A stretch of 64,000 bases of DNA from Halalkalibacter sp. APA_J-10(15) (GCF_023017105.1 NZ_JALKEV010000015.1:62001-126000), one strand, 5' to 3'. Numbered from the stretch's first letter, positions 34,593 through 44,625 are shown. The notes: generated by a model from the sequence alone, not told the origin. Program-made: numbers and translations.

Positions 34593-36050
34593 ATGGGTCA
34601 ACGCTTTTTTTCTCAGGAGGAATATACGCACCAAGAGTTCCAACCGGATCAGATTCCGATTTGCCCACCAGACCGACCAGAGAAACCATTAGATACGTGG
34701 GTTCCACTAACGCCTATTGAAGAAATGGCTAAACAAGAATATGATGTGATAATTGTAGGAACAGGTGCAGGGGCCAGTGCGCTTATATGGAAGCTGGCGC
34801 AAGAGGAAGGGATAGAAGAGAAAAAGATTGGAATGATTGATGCGGGTGGATTGTATATTCCAACTCATGTTAATAATATTCCAACTTTAGAGGGACGGCG
34901 CGATGCGTATCGATTTAACGATAACATTAGCCGACCGATCGGGGAACCGGATTTACCAGCCTCTAAACAGTTGATTGGATTTGGGGGAAAAGCGATCATA
35001 TGGGGGGGAGTCGCGGTTCGGTTTCAGCCGTATGAATTTACCTTTTGGCCGATTTCGTATGATGATATTGAACCGTATTATGAATTAGCCGAACAAATCC
35101 TCTATGTCCAGGAGCCGTCGACAACGGTGGAAACGAATCTTTTTTTACAGCAATTGTGGCGAGATAATTACCCCGCTTTTATTATGCCGTTTGCCGCACG
35201 ATTAGAGTGGCAGGAAGGTCGAGCGCTTCCTGATGTGTTTTCAAGCTCGCTCACTTTAATTGGAGCAGCATTAGGTAAAAGGGACATCGATATTGCTATT
35301 CATGCACCTGTGCAAAAAGTGTTGATGAATGGAGACCAAGTTCAAGGTGTTGAAGCCATCGATCGTGACGAACGTGTTCATCAAATTAAAGCAAAAAAAG
35401 TCGTTTTAGCTGCCAATGCATTTCAAACTCCACGTATTTTGTTGCAATCATCATTTGATCATTTACCTGTCGGGCGCTATTTAATCAAACATACTTTCTT
35501 CAAAATGAGAGCATTCACATCTGAAAAAGTGGGAGACTTTTTTTCAGAAATTACACCTTGCTACGTCAGACAGCGTCCGGATGCTCCATATTTCGTACAA
35601 ATATTTCCAGAAGCCGATCGACAGTTAGGCTTTTACGGTTTTGTTAAAGTACTTTCACGTTATCGAAATCGTGTGACATTAGATAATAACAAGCTGTTGA
35701 CCCTTTATCAAAGTAGTGAATTAGACAGGCAATTGCTACATCAAGCACTAATTGATACGGAGCGAATGATTCAGTCAATTGGAGCTGAAATAGGTACGGA
35801 GAAGGAGGGGGATGAACCGCTTTGTTTAACAATTCCAGGAAGTGATTATCACGAGTCAGGGACATGTCGGATGGGAATGAGCCCGAGTGATTCAGTTGTT
35901 GATTCCACTTGCGCTGTTCATGGTGTAAAGGGGCTATGGATAGCTGATAACAGTATTTTACCGACTCTCGGATCAAACCCTACGTTAACGACGATGTCTT
36001 TAAGCTTACGAACGGGAGATACAATCATTAGGGAATTAGTAGATGAATGA
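34593..36050 (+). CDS. GMC-family FAD-dependent oxidoreductase
   Basis: A 485-residue flavoprotein. The FAD-binding Rossmann motif VGTGAGASALIWKL begins near residue 54, preceded by an unusual ~50-residue N-terminal extension. GGKAIIWGG is the second FAD contact. The C-terminal GMC domain ends with HESGTCRMG and IADNSILPTLGSNPTLTTMSL, carrying the catalytic His and Asn. No signal peptide or Tat motif. Partner gene upstream is a sugar isomerase/epimerase, suggesting oxidation of a sugar or polyol hydroxyl followed by isomerisation. Confidence 0.87.
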   Translation: MGQRFFSQEEYTHQEFQPDQIPICPPDRPEKPLDTWVPLTPIEEMAKQEYDVIIVGTGAGASALIWKLAQEEGIEEKKIGMIDAGGLYIPTHVNNIPTLEGRRDAYRFNDNISRPIGEPDLPASKQLIGFGGKAIIWGGVAVRFQPYEFTFWPISYDDIEPYYELAEQILYVQEPSTTVETNLFLQQLWRDNYPAFIMPFAARLEWQEGRALPDVFSSSLTLIGAALGKRDIDIAIHAPVQKVLMNGDQVQGVEAIDRDERVHQIKAKKVVLAANAFQTPRILLQSSFDHLPVGRYLIKHTFFKMRAFTSEKVGDFFSEITPCYVRQRPDAPYFVQIFPEADRQLGFYGFVKVLSRYRNRVTLDNNKLLTLYQSSELDRQLLHQALIDTERMIQSIGAEIGTEKEGDEPLCLTIPGSDYHESGTCRMGMSPSDSVVDSTCAVHGVKGLWIADNSILPTLGSNPTLTTMSLSLRTGDTIIRELVDE

Positions 36051-36079
36051 TTTGGACGATGAAAAACAATAGTATTTGT

Positions 36080-36109
36080 TGCATGAATATAACAAAATTG
36101 CTCATCCTA
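36080..36109 (+). promoter_or_regulatory. Sigma-G-like forespore promoter of the ger operon
   Basis: TGCATG (36080-36085), a 17-nt spacer and CATCCTA (36103-36109) agree with the sigma-G pattern TGMATR / CATWHTA except one base in the -10. Located 35 bp before the gerA-type gene, consistent with forespore expression of germinant receptors. Confidence 0.5.
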
Positions 36110-36143
36110 ACTATAAACTTTCGTAAAACGAGGAGTAATTGGT

Positions 36144-37721
36144 ATGAGCCCACGTCGAAATGGATGGCGTATTAAGCAGAGGTCTGGTGTTAGCAAGAAA
36201 GAGCAGCTTATTGATGATTCCATTAAGCAAATGAAAAGAATAGACAGTCAGCTTAAAGATAGTAGATCAAAGATGGGCGATATTTTTAAAGACTCAGACG
36301 ATATTAGTTTTCACGATTATCAGTTTGGGCCTCATCTGTCTATTCAATCATTCATTATGCATTGTCAATCACTCGTTCAAAAAGAAAAAGTGAACTTCGT
36401 GAAGTCGTTATTACAGGATGTTGTAAAGCATGAAGTAGGTCCAGCTAATGAAATTACGTTAGATCGTCTTAAGCATTTTGTTATAAACCATGGCGTAACA
36501 AATGAAACCCCTGTTCTAATTAATGATTATGAAGAAGCGACTACAAAAGTATTGGCGGGCTATTTTGTCCTATTTATTGATGGTTGGGATCAAGCATTAG
36601 CGTTTGAGGCGATTTCAATTGAAGGTCGAGCTGTTGACGAGCCCTCGACAGAATCAGTCATTATAGGTCCTCATGAGGGGACGGTAGAAGATTTAAAGAA
36701 GAATATCGGTTTAATTCGTTCGAGGATGCAGTCGAAGCATTTGAAGCTTAAATCCATGCATGTTGGTAAAGTGACTCGTACGGAAATTGCGTATATGTAT
36801 TTAGAAGGTGCTGTTGACGCTGAAGTTTTATCTGAATTTGAAAGGCGTATGGAAAAGGTGAAGGAATTAGAAATATTAGAAACGACATTTATAGAAGAAC
36901 TAATTGAAGATTCAACTCTTTCTCCTTTTCCACAATATCGATATACAGAGCGCCCGGATACGGCTAATGCTGCCTTACTTGATGGAAAAATTATTGTGCT
37001 TGTTCATGGAACGGGCTCTATCCTAATCTGCCCTGCACTCTATTTAGAGTTATTTCAGTCTGTTGAGGATTATTACCAACGTTCGATCATTTCAACTACA
37101 ATTCGGTTAATGCGCTTTATTGCCGTTATTATCGCGCTAACATTACCGAGTGTTTACATTGCGTTATCTACGTTTCATCCAGAGATGATCCCAACGATCT
37201 TACTATTGGCAATTATTAATACGAGAGAGGGGATTCCGTTCCCTGCTTTAATTGAAGCATTGATTATGGTTTTCTTTTTTGAGCTGATGCGTGAGGCTGG
37301 AATTCGTATGCCTAAGCCTGTTGGACAAGCCGTTAGTATCGTAGGTGCACTCATTATTGGTGAAGCGGCCATTCAAGCAGGAATTGCTTCACCTATCATG
37401 GTCGTTGTTGTGGCGTTAACAGGAATATCATCCTTTGCAGTACCACAATATAACTTAGGTATTAGTTACAGAATCTTACAGTTCCCTTTAATGTTTTTAG
37501 CTGCGACGTTAGGTGGGTTTGGTATCATGGTTGGCCTATTGCTCATCCTTCTTCATTTAAGCTCGTTAAGATCATTAGGTATCCCATATTTAGCCCCGTT
37601 TGCTCCATTAAGACCAAAGAAGCTAAGAGATGCCTTCATCCGAGTGTCAATTGGGAAATTATTGCGTTCTCCTCGCAACCATAAAGAGCATCAATATCCA
37701 CAACCATCGAATGAGAAATGA
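36144..37721 (+). CDS. Spore germinant receptor A subunit (GerA/GerKA family)
   Basis: A 525-residue GerA-family protein. The N-terminal hydrophilic half (~1-290) includes the ligand-binding NTD region (DISFHDYQF ... GTVEDLKKNIGLIRSRMQSKHLK) and the C-terminal half has about five membrane helices (YYQRSIISTTIRLMRFIAVIIALTLPSVYIALSTFHPEMIP ... GIPFPALIEALIMVFFFELMREAGIRMPKPVGQAVSIVGALIIG), a family hallmark. Located in the spore inner membrane. Order here is A, C, small D, B. The nutrient ligand cannot be predicted. Confidence 0.94.
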   Translation: MSPRRNGWRIKQRSGVSKKEQLIDDSIKQMKRIDSQLKDSRSKMGDIFKDSDDISFHDYQFGPHLSIQSFIMHCQSLVQKEKVNFVKSLLQDVVKHEVGPANEITLDRLKHFVINHGVTNETPVLINDYEEATTKVLAGYFVLFIDGWDQALAFEAISIEGRAVDEPSTESVIIGPHEGTVEDLKKNIGLIRSRMQSKHLKLKSMHVGKVTRTEIAYMYLEGAVDAEVLSEFERRMEKVKELEILETTFIEELIEDSTLSPFPQYRYTERPDTANAALLDGKIIVLVHGTGSILICPALYLELFQSVEDYYQRSIISTTIRLMRFIAVIIALTLPSVYIALSTFHPEMIPTILLLAIINTREGIPFPALIEALIMVFFFELMREAGIRMPKPVGQAVSIVGALIIGEAAIQAGIASPIMVVVVALTGISSFAVPQYNLGISYRILQFPLMFLAATLGGFGIMVGLLLILLHLSSLRSLGIPYLAPFAPLRPKKLRDAFIRVSIGKLLRSPRNHKEHQYPQPSNEK

Positions 37722-38890
37722 GGGTGAAAATATTGAAGCGTATATTCTTATTGATGATCGCTCTTCTATTTCTTGCTGGCTGTTGGGATCAACGTGAATT
37801 AATGGAGAGAGGATTTATTTTAGGAGCGGCGATTGATGAAGATCAAGAAAAGGTTGAACTAACGGTTCAGTTTTACCGACCTGTTATGATTGGTTCCTCT
37901 GAAGGCGGAGGTGGTGGTGGTAGAGAACCAATTGTAACGACAATTGAAAGTGAGTCGGTATCTGAAGCTGCTAGAAATTTAGTGAACTATTTTGGGAGAA
38001 AAGCGAATTGGAGTCATATGCAGGTAATTGTTGTTGGGGAAGAGACTGTCCGACACCGCCACTTTAATGACATCCTAGCCTTTTTTTATCGGGAGCAAGA
38101 GCCGCGTGCAACGACTAATTTAATGATCGGAAAAGGTAAAGGAAGTGACTATTTAGCGACCGAACCAATGTTTGAATATGCATCAAGTCGTCAGCTTCGT
38201 GAGCTTCAAAGGATTTCTCATGATGAGGCGGGAAATACATTGGATACGACACTACATGAGCTTAGTCTGCAGCTTCAAAGTGAGCTAGGAGTGGCGATTG
38301 TCCCACTAGTTGAGAAGAAGATTGAAAAAGAAATTACAACATCTCCTCTTACAGGAGTTGCGATTATTAAAGATGGAGTTATGGTTGGAGATTTAGATGG
38401 TATAGAAACCCAGCATGTTCTAATAATTCGACAACAATATAATCGGGGAATTTGGAAAATACCTTGTGAAGAAGATCCGAGTGTATCGAAATCGGATAAT
38501 ATGGAATTAATTGTAAGAGAATCTCGAGTTTCTCCAGATTTAGTAGGTGAACAGATAATTGTGGATGTTGATATCGAATTTGAAGTAAGAGTTCGTGAGT
38601 TAATGTGTGATACGGTTTTAGAAACATCGGAAGAAGTAAATGCATACGCTCAAAAAATAGAAGAGACGATTGAAGAAGATTTGAATAAAACGATAGAAGG
38701 AGTAAAAAAGAAAAAAATTGATGTTCTAAATATAGGAAATGATTATCATAAAAAGGATGCTAAGAAATGGGAAGAAATAAAGGACGATTGGGAAGAGTAT
38801 TTTGAAAGTGCTCAATTTGTTTATGATATTAACGTGGAAATTGTAAGCTCTGGACTAGTCGATTTAAAACCATTTGTGGAAATGGATTAG
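37718..38890 (+). CDS. Spore germinant receptor C subunit, lipoprotein (Ger(x)C family)
   Basis: A 390-residue Ger(x)C protein. Lipoprotein signal with lipobox FLAGC and the family's following WDQRELMERGFILGAAID. Central TNLMIGKGKGSDYL and C-terminal DCE-like repeats of the family are present. ATG at 37718 overlaps the A-subunit stop; TTG at 37733 (after TGAGGGTG) is an alternative that shortens the N-terminus to KRIFLLM. Diacylglyceryl modification by Lgt is expected. Confidence 0.92.
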   Translation: MRVKILKRIFLLMIALLFLAGCWDQRELMERGFILGAAIDEDQEKVELTVQFYRPVMIGSSEGGGGGGREPIVTTIESESVSEAARNLVNYFGRKANWSHMQVIVVGEETVRHRHFNDILAFFYREQEPRATTNLMIGKGKGSDYLATEPMFEYASSRQLRELQRISHDEAGNTLDTTLHELSLQLQSELGVAIVPLVEKKIEKEITTSPLTGVAIIKDGVMVGDLDGIETQHVLIIRQQYNRGIWKIPCEEDPSVSKSDNMELIVRESRVSPDLVGEQIIVDVDIEFEVRVRELMCDTVLETSEEVNAYAQKIEETIEEDLNKTIEGVKKKKIDVLNIGNDYHKKDAKKWEEIKDDWEEYFESAQFVYDINVEIVSSGLVDLKPFVEMD

Positions 38891-38900
38891 GTGATGGGTC

Positions 38901-39140
38901 ATGACTACAAAAGTGATCATGTTGACAATATTATTTATAGGTTTAATGGTCTATGATTTTCCTAAGCTGAAAAAGAAAGGTCGCAAAATCAACATCATTT
39001 ATTTTACCATTGTAGCTGTAGCTATTTATTTAAGTGCCGATTTTATTCTCATTTTAAATTGGTACAATTTATCAGACTTGTTGCATGATGTACTGTACCA
39101 GCCGGCTAAGCAAATAGTCGATTGGATGGTCATCGAATAA
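38901..39140 (+). CDS. Small two-helix membrane protein, candidate germinant receptor D subunit
   Basis: A 79-residue protein with two hydrophobic helices (~res 4-17 and 32-54) and a short polar tail. It sits between the C and B subunit genes in the same operon. Small two-TM D subunits of this size are known beside some Bacillus ger operons and modulate germination rate. Sequence similarity was not tested, so the role is inferred from size, topology and position. Confidence 0.65.
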   Translation: MTTKVIMLTILFIGLMVYDFPKLKKKGRKINIIYFTIVAVAIYLSADFILILNWYNLSDLLHDVLYQPAKQIVDWMVIE

Positions 39141-39151
39141 GGAGGGAAGGG

Positions 39152-40291
39152 ATGGAACAATCAAAGGAAATAGTAAGTGATCATCAGATGGCGTTTATTT
39201 TCTTATGCTATATGGTAGGCTCTGCTTTAGTAAATATCCCTTCTCCATTAATTACAAATGCTGAAAATGGAGCTTGGATTTCGTTGCTTCTTACTTCTAT
39301 TGTTGGCTTTGGGATCTTAATCGTCATCTTGTATTTAAATAAAGCGCATAGAGGTAGTACTTTTTTTGAATATACGAAAAAGGTTTATGGAAAGTGGCTT
39401 TCTTATGTTGTCATCGGATTAATATTGATGCTATTAGTCATTATGGTGTCAAATATTATATTGGATGTAGGTATGTTTTTACATAACACAGTTATGCGTG
39501 CAACTCCTTTATACATTGTCCAAGGATTTATTTTTCTTGTTGCAGCATTAACGATTTTTTGTGGGATTGAAGTCATTGGTCGAATGTTTACAATGTTGAT
39601 TCTTTTTGTCATGGCTGTATACGGTGTGTTTTTGCTGATGATTGTGCCCGTTATTGAACCGCAATACATTCTCCCGCTTACCCCTGATGGATGGAAGCCG
39701 ATTTTGCATGGAGCGTATTTTGTATTTGGTTTTCCTTACAGTGAAGTTATTTTATTTGCGATATTACTACCATTTGCTCGTCAGAAGGAAGCCGGTACTT
39801 TAAGACGCGGAATGATTGTTGCATACATTTTAACAACGCTACTTTTATTAACTGCTGTTTTCATTTCAATTATGGTTTTAGGACCAATAGGAACAAAGGT
39901 GAAATATTCGTTGTTTTACATATCTACTTTAATTGATGTACAAGATATACTAACGCGTATCGAAGCGGTAATGGCAATGAGCTGGATTATTGGTTCTTAT
40001 ATGAAAGCAACGATTGTTCTTTATATGATTCATACGTTATTTAATGAAATGGTAGGGGAGAAGAGTACAAGAATATTCGTTTTTCCAATTTCATTTTTGT
40101 GTTTACTTATGTCTGTGACATTGTATGAGCATGAGCTCGAATTTGCTGATCATGTAGGAGTCATTTGGCCTCTTTTTATTACAATTGTCGCAGTTATACC
40201 TATAACATTAATGGCGCTAATAACTATGATTAAAAAATGGCGGAAAAGGAAGAAGCGTTCAAAAGAAGAATCAAAAGAACTGGATATTTAA
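39152..40291 (+). CDS. Spore germinant receptor B subunit (GerAB/spore permease family)
   Basis: A 379-residue, about ten-helix APC-superfamily protein of the GerB spore permease group (SDHQMAFIFLCYMVGSALVNIPSPLI ... GWKPILHGAYFVFGFPYSEVILFAILLPF). B subunits contribute to germinant recognition and possibly ion conductance. The ATG at 39152 is preceded by AAGGAGGGAAGG; the frame opening at 39122 overlaps the small D gene and lacks an RBS. A lysine-rich C-terminal tail follows the last helix. Confidence 0.92.
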   Translation: MEQSKEIVSDHQMAFIFLCYMVGSALVNIPSPLITNAENGAWISLLLTSIVGFGILIVILYLNKAHRGSTFFEYTKKVYGKWLSYVVIGLILMLLVIMVSNIILDVGMFLHNTVMRATPLYIVQGFIFLVAALTIFCGIEVIGRMFTMLILFVMAVYGVFLLMIVPVIEPQYILPLTPDGWKPILHGAYFVFGFPYSEVILFAILLPFARQKEAGTLRRGMIVAYILTTLLLLTAVFISIMVLGPIGTKVKYSLFYISTLIDVQDILTRIEAVMAMSWIIGSYMKATIVLYMIHTLFNEMVGEKSTRIFVFPISFLCLLMSVTLYEHELEFADHVGVIWPLFITIVAVIPITLMALITMIKKWRKRKKRSKEESKELDI

Positions 40292-40390
40292 GTCGTAGAA
40301 TGGATACAATTTATATTTTTTAGTTGTAGAATGGACATCCTTTATGCTACATTATAAATAGTGTGTATTTACGGTGTGGAGGTGTAGGTT

Positions 40391-40621
40391 GTGGAAACTG
40401 TAGCATTTGTTCTACTTATCATTGTATCGATTTTATTAATTACGGTTGTATTGTTGCAATCTGGGAGAAGTGCTGGTTTATCTGGCGCGATCTCAGGTGG
40501 TGCGGAGCAGTTAGTCGGAAAGCAAAAAGCACGAGGATTAGATGCGGTATTAATTCGTGCGACAGTCGTGCTCGCTGTTTTATTCTTTGTACTAACGGTA
40601 ACGGTTGCATATTTCCTATAA
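40391..40621 (+). CDS. secG: Preprotein translocase subunit SecG
   Basis: A 76-residue SecG with two transmembrane helices and the conserved loop [36 protein letters not shown] between them. GTG start at 40391 after GGAGGTGTAGG. It partners SecYE in protein export. Conserved position upstream of the carboxylesterase and rnr. A strong terminator follows. Confidence 0.96.
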   Translation: METVAFVLLIIVSILLITVVLLQSGRSAGLSGAISGGAEQLVGKQKARGLDAVLIRATVVLAVLFFVLTVTVAYFL

Positions 40622-40630
40622 TGAACGAAG

Positions 40631-40659
40631 CGGTAGGTGATTAGCACCTACCGTTTTTT
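40631..40659 (+). terminator. Terminator after secG
   Basis: CGGTAGGTG-ATTAG-CACCTACCG perfect hairpin followed by TTTTTT. Confidence 0.94.
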
Positions 40660-40704
40660 CTATAGAAAAAAGCCGCTCCCTTGTGTTTTTTACAGTATCA
40701 GCAT

Positions 40705-40872
40705 GTATAAAAGCCTTTGAAGTTTAATCAAGGAGCACATAGCGGATTCGCGAGTGGCATCGGCTGCACACGTTACACGCATTTTTGAAAAAACTTTCAG
40801 AGAAGCTGTAGCCCTTGTAACGGCTACATACGACGCTGTAATAAGAAAATCACTGCGTGTTTTTCTTATTAG
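40705..40872 (+). repeat. Dispersed intergenic element, copy 3
   Basis: Third full-length copy of the element at 674-858. The GTATAAAA box, CGGCTGCACACGTTACA, partner TGTAACGGCT and 3' hairpin AAGAAAAtCAC-TGC-GTGtTTTTCTT are preserved. The central stem-loop has diverged and pairs poorly. It lies between the secG terminator and the carboxylesterase gene. Confidence 0.55.
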
Positions 40873-40938
40873 ATGGTTAGTTTAAGGAGATATCGGGAAA
40901 ATTGATAGGGAAGGTTATTTTGGAATGAGGGTATGATC

Positions 40939-41670
40939 ATGAGAACTGTTGCACCGCAACCGTTTACGTTTACGGGAGACGGAGAGCGTGCTGTGTTGTT
41001 ATTACACGGATTTACGGGAACGACTGCTGATGTGCGAATGCTCGGTCGCTTTTTGCAAAAGAAGGGCTACACCTCTCATGCACCATTGTATAGAGGGCAT
41101 GGTAAGGAGCCGCAGCTGCTTTTACAAGCGAGACCCAGTGAGTGGTGGGAGGATGTCAAAGCGGGGTATCACTATTTACATGAGTTAGGGTATGAGAAAA
41201 TAGCCGTAGCAGGGTTATCTCTTGGAGGTCTGTTTAGTTTGAAGCTGGCCTATTCCTATCCGGTTGTCGGAGTTATACCGATGTGTACACCGATGAAGCT
41301 AAGAGCAGAGCGTGCGATTTATGAAGGACTACGAGATTATGTCAGCCACTATAAAAGAAAAGAGCAAGTCGCAATAGATATCGAACGATTCCGCCGAGAG
41401 TCAATGGATATACTAGTCGCATTACAGGAGGAAATGATTCAAGTCAAACAGTCACTTGAAGAGATTCATGCGCCAGCGATGATCATCCAAGCACGGCATG
41501 ATGAAATGATTGATATCAATAGCGCAACGATCATTCATCAACGTATAGCATCAGAAGAGAAAGAAGTAAAGTGGTATGAAGATTCAACTCATGTCATTAC
41601 TTTAGGAAAAGAACGAGATCAGCTTCATGAAGATATTGGTCATTTTTTAGATCAGTTACATTGGAGTTGA
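40939..41670 (+). CDS. Carboxylesterase (YvaK/EstA-like alpha/beta hydrolase)
   Basis: A ~243-residue alpha/beta hydrolase. The oxyanion segment LLLHGFTGTTADVR, nucleophile elbow GLSLGGLFS (Ser), acid in ARHDEMID and catalytic His in EDSTHVITL are all intact. Matches the thermostable carboxylesterase Est30/YvaK type that hydrolyses short-chain esters. ATG at 40939 is better spaced from GAGGG than ATG 40933. Conserved between secG and rnr. Confidence 0.93.
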   Translation: MRTVAPQPFTFTGDGERAVLLLHGFTGTTADVRMLGRFLQKKGYTSHAPLYRGHGKEPQLLLQARPSEWWEDVKAGYHYLHELGYEKIAVAGLSLGGLFSLKLAYSYPVVGVIPMCTPMKLRAERAIYEGLRDYVSHYKRKEQVAIDIERFRRESMDILVALQEEMIQVKQSLEEIHAPAMIIQARHDEMIDINSATIIHQRIASEEKEVKWYEDSTHVITLGKERDQLHEDIGHFLDQLHWS

Positions 41671-41693
41671 TGGAGAAAAGGAGTGAAGTATAA

Positions 41694-44009
41694 ATGAATG
41701 AACAAAAAATACAACAGCTAACCTCATTGTTTCAAGAAGCGGAAAAGCCGTTATTAATAAACGAAATTGAAGAGTTGTTAGCAGTTAGTGGAAGTGAGCA
41801 ATTTAAAGACTTAGTAAAAGTGCTAAATGAAATGGAGGAGCGCGGCCTAGTCGTTCGTACGAGAACAAACCGTTACGGCGTTCCAGAGAAAATGAATCTT
41901 GTGCGCGGAAGAGTTCAAGGACATGCGAAGGGGTTTGCTTTTATTATCCCTGAGCAAGCCGGTGTAGATGATGTATACGTATCCCATGCCGACTTAAAAA
42001 GTGCGATGAATGGTGATACGGTGTTAGTTCGCCTTCATCAACAAACATCTGGTGAACGTCCCGAAGGTCAGATCGTTCGAATATTGGAAAGAGGGGTAAA
42101 GACGACAGTAGGAACGTTTGTCGATCAGAAATCATATGGCTTTGTTGTGGCTGATGATAAGCGGATTGCCAATGATATCTTTATTCCGAAAGAAGAAAAA
42201 AATGGCGCGATTGATGGTCATAAAGTCGTTGTCGAAATAACGAAATATCCTGAAGGTAGAATGAGTGCAGAAGGGAGCGTTATGAATGTATTGGGTCATA
42301 AAAATGACCCAGGGATGGACATCATCTCAATCATCTATAAATATGGTATCCCTATTGACTTTCCGGATGAGGTGCTTGAACAAGCGAATGCCGTTCCTGA
42401 TGAAATTGATCCAAATGACTTACAAGGGCGACGTGATTTGCGTGATGAAACGATTGTTACGATTGATGGAGCAGACGCAAAGGATTTAGATGATGCGGTT
42501 CATGTGAAGCAGCTTGATAATGGTCACTATTTGCTCGGTGTCCATATTGCCGATGTGTCTCACTATGTGAAGGAAGGCTCGCCGATTGATGTTGAAGCGA
42601 GTGACCGAGCAACAAGTGTCTACCTAGTAGATCGTGTGATTCCAATGATTCCACATCGCTTATCAAATGGGATTTGTAGTTTAAACCCACAAGTCGATCG
42701 TTTAACGTTATCGTGTGAAATGGAAATCAACTCACAAGGACATGTCGTTAAGCATGATATTTTCCAAAGTGTGATTAAGACGACGGAACGAATGACGTAT
42801 ACTGATGTGAATAAAATTTTAGTTGATAAGGATGAGGAAACAAAGTCGCGTTATGAAGAGCTTGTGCCATTCTTTGAATTAATGGAGGAGCTGGCTGCGA
42901 CTTTACGGAAAAAGCGCTTTGATCGTGGGGCAATCGACTTTGATTTTAATGAAGCGAAGGTGCTCGTTAATGAGGAAGGTGAACCAACAGACGTTGTGCT
43001 GCGAACACGTTCTGTTGCAGAAAAATTAATTGAGGAATTCATGCTAGCGGCGAATGAAACTGTTGCGGAGCATTTTCATTGGCTGAAGGTGCCATTTGTG
43101 TATCGAATTCACGAAGATCCAGATGCGGAAAAGCTATCAAAGTTTCTCGAATTTATAACGAATTTCGGTTATGTCGTTCGTGGAAATGCGAATACCGTTC
43201 ATCCACGTGCGTTGCAAATGCTTCTTGAAGAAGTAAGGGGAGAGCCAGAGGAAACGGTCATAAGTACGGTCATGCTACGTTCGATGAAGCAGGCGAAGTA
43301 TGATGTAAATAGTCTAGGGCACTTTGGCTTATCGACGGAATTTTATACACATTTCACGTCTCCTATTCGCCGTTACCCTGACTTGCTCGTCCACCGTTTA
43401 ATCCGTGAATATGCGATCAAAGGGAATGTTGATGAACAAACACAGGAGAAAATGCGTGAAATCTTACCGGAGTTGACTAAGCATTCTTCTGAAATGGAGC
43501 GTCGTGCTGTTGAGGCAGAGCGTGATACAGATAACGTGAAGAAAGCACAATTTATGAGTAATAAAGTTGGTGAGACATTCACAGGGATTATTAGTAGCGT
43601 GACAAATTTCGGTTTGTTTGTTGAATTAGAAAATACGATTGAAGGTCTAGTTCATGTTAGCTACTTAACAGATGACTATTATCGTTTCGATGACCGTCAT
43701 TATGCGATGATTGGTGAACGCACTGGACAAATATTTCGAATCGGTGATGAAATCGAGGTTCGTGTCGCAAGTGTCAATGTTGATGAGTCATCGATTGATT
43801 TTGAAATTGTCGGTATGAAGCCTCGTGCTCGTCGAGAAGGACGAGACCGACCGAAAGTCATTGTCGGTGGAAAGCGTGAAAAGAAGCAAGGATTAAAGCT
43901 GAATGGAAAAAGCAATCAAACAAATGGAGATGGCAAAAAAAAGAAGAAAAAATTCTATGAGAATGCCCCTAGCATCAAGCGGAAGAAAGGGAAGAAGCGT
44001 CGAAAATAG
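41694..44009 (+). CDS. rnr: Ribonuclease R
   Basis: A 771-residue 3'-5' exoribonuclease that degrades structured RNA and takes part with SmpB-tmRNA in ribosome rescue. Order: N-terminal winged helix (~1-70), cold-shock domains ([33 protein letters not shown]), RNB catalytic domain ([16 protein letters not shown] with catalytic aspartates), S1 domain ([21 protein letters not shown]), then a long lysine-rich tail ([12 protein letters not shown] ... [10 protein letters not shown]). Ahead of smpB and ssrA as in Bacillus. Confidence 0.97.
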   Translation: MNEQKIQQLTSLFQEAEKPLLINEIEELLAVSGSEQFKDLVKVLNEMEERGLVVRTRTNRYGVPEKMNLVRGRVQGHAKGFAFIIPEQAGVDDVYVSHADLKSAMNGDTVLVRLHQQTSGERPEGQIVRILERGVKTTVGTFVDQKSYGFVVADDKRIANDIFIPKEEKNGAIDGHKVVVEITKYPEGRMSAEGSVMNVLGHKNDPGMDIISIIYKYGIPIDFPDEVLEQANAVPDEIDPNDLQGRRDLRDETIVTIDGADAKDLDDAVHVKQLDNGHYLLGVHIADVSHYVKEGSPIDVEASDRATSVYLVDRVIPMIPHRLSNGICSLNPQVDRLTLSCEMEINSQGHVVKHDIFQSVIKTTERMTYTDVNKILVDKDEETKSRYEELVPFFELMEELAATLRKKRFDRGAIDFDFNEAKVLVNEEGEPTDVVLRTRSVAEKLIEEFMLAANETVAEHFHWLKVPFVYRIHEDPDAEKLSKFLEFITNFGYVVRGNANTVHPRALQMLLEEVRGEPEETVISTVMLRSMKQAKYDVNSLGHFGLSTEFYTHFTSPIRRYPDLLVHRLIREYAIKGNVDEQTQEKMREILPELTKHSSEMERRAVEAERDTDNVKKAQFMSNKVGETFTGIISSVTNFGLFVELENTIEGLVHVSYLTDDYYRFDDRHYAMIGERTGQIFRIGDEIEVRVASVNVDESSIDFEIVGMKPRARREGRDRPKVIVGGKREKKQGLKLNGKSNQTNGDGKKKKKKFYENAPSIKRKKGKKRRK

Positions 44010-44062
44010 AACGTTCATCGTGCTTGATTAGGAATAGTATGAGGGCGGAAATCTAAAATCAA

Positions 44063-44095
44063 CGGGTATGCTCTAAGCCTCTTAGAGCATACCCG
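44063..44095. terminator. Perfect 15-bp hairpin between rnr and the minus-strand yjfB-like gene
   Basis: CGGGTATGCTCTAAG-CCT-CTTAGAGCATACCCG. No T tract follows on the plus strand (AACGT). On the minus strand it is followed by TTGATTTTAG, so it may end the minus-strand gene or work in both directions. Confidence 0.6.
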
Positions 44096-44175
44096 AACGT
44101 AATGAGTGATAGTGCAGTGTTCCTTTAAAGGCATTGAGAGAATGGTGCGCACTCTATGAATGCCGTATGAAACGA

Positions 44176-44376
44176 TTACAGCTTCAAATCAATCGTTCCT
44201 CCTAAATGTGGCTGAGCCGCTTGCTGAAGCTTCGCCACATCACCAGAAGACATTAGCTTTTGTAGCGCTTCTCCTTGCTGTTCAGCAGTTCCGAGCGATT
44301 TTTTCATCAGCGCTAATGAGACATTTTGATTCACTTGGTTTTGGCTCATTCCCATTGATAATAAGGCAATATCCAT
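44176..44376 (-). CDS. YjfB-family putative motility protein
   Basis: A 66-residue minus-strand protein (MDIALLSMGMSQNQVNQNVSLALMKKSLG ... QPHLGGTIDLKL). The MDI...SM.MSQ...Q..S.A..KK start and the LGxxIDxxL end fit the small YjfB family, annotated as putative motility protein. RBS AAAGGTGGG lies 5 nt upstream on the minus strand. It is alone and opposite in direction to rnr and smpB. Function is not established. Confidence 0.78.
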   Translation of the reverse strand: MDIALLSMGMSQNQVNQNVSLALMKKSLGTAEQQGEALQKLMSSGDVAKLQQAAQPHLGGTIDLKL

Positions 44377-44595
44377 CAAATCCCACCTTTCTATTACTTA
44401 CTGTACACTAGTTTGCAAGTGCATTTCTAGTTATTTAAGTAATAAATAATAATCACCTTGTTGAAGAGGATATGTGATTTAGAATAAAAGAGTTTTTCCA
44501 GTATTAATCTACGTTGTCATCTAATAAATTTTTCAAATTCGAGAGTTTACATTTCATTGAAAAGGTAAATGATTTCCTTTTTGGTGAACTTGAAA

Positions 44596-44625
44596 TTGAC
44601 GTCTATTCATGTGCTTTGCTATCAT
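44596..44625 (+). promoter_or_regulatory. Promoter upstream of smpB
   Basis: TTGACG (44596-44601), an 18-nt spacer, then TATCAT (44620-44625), 35 bp before the smpB start. It allows smpB expression independent of rnr. Confidence 0.55.

Noticed and set aside
40363-40647. Frames of 92-93 residues overlapping secG on both strands
   Set aside because: They are shadows of secG; only the 76-residue frame has the SecG family sequence and a proper start.
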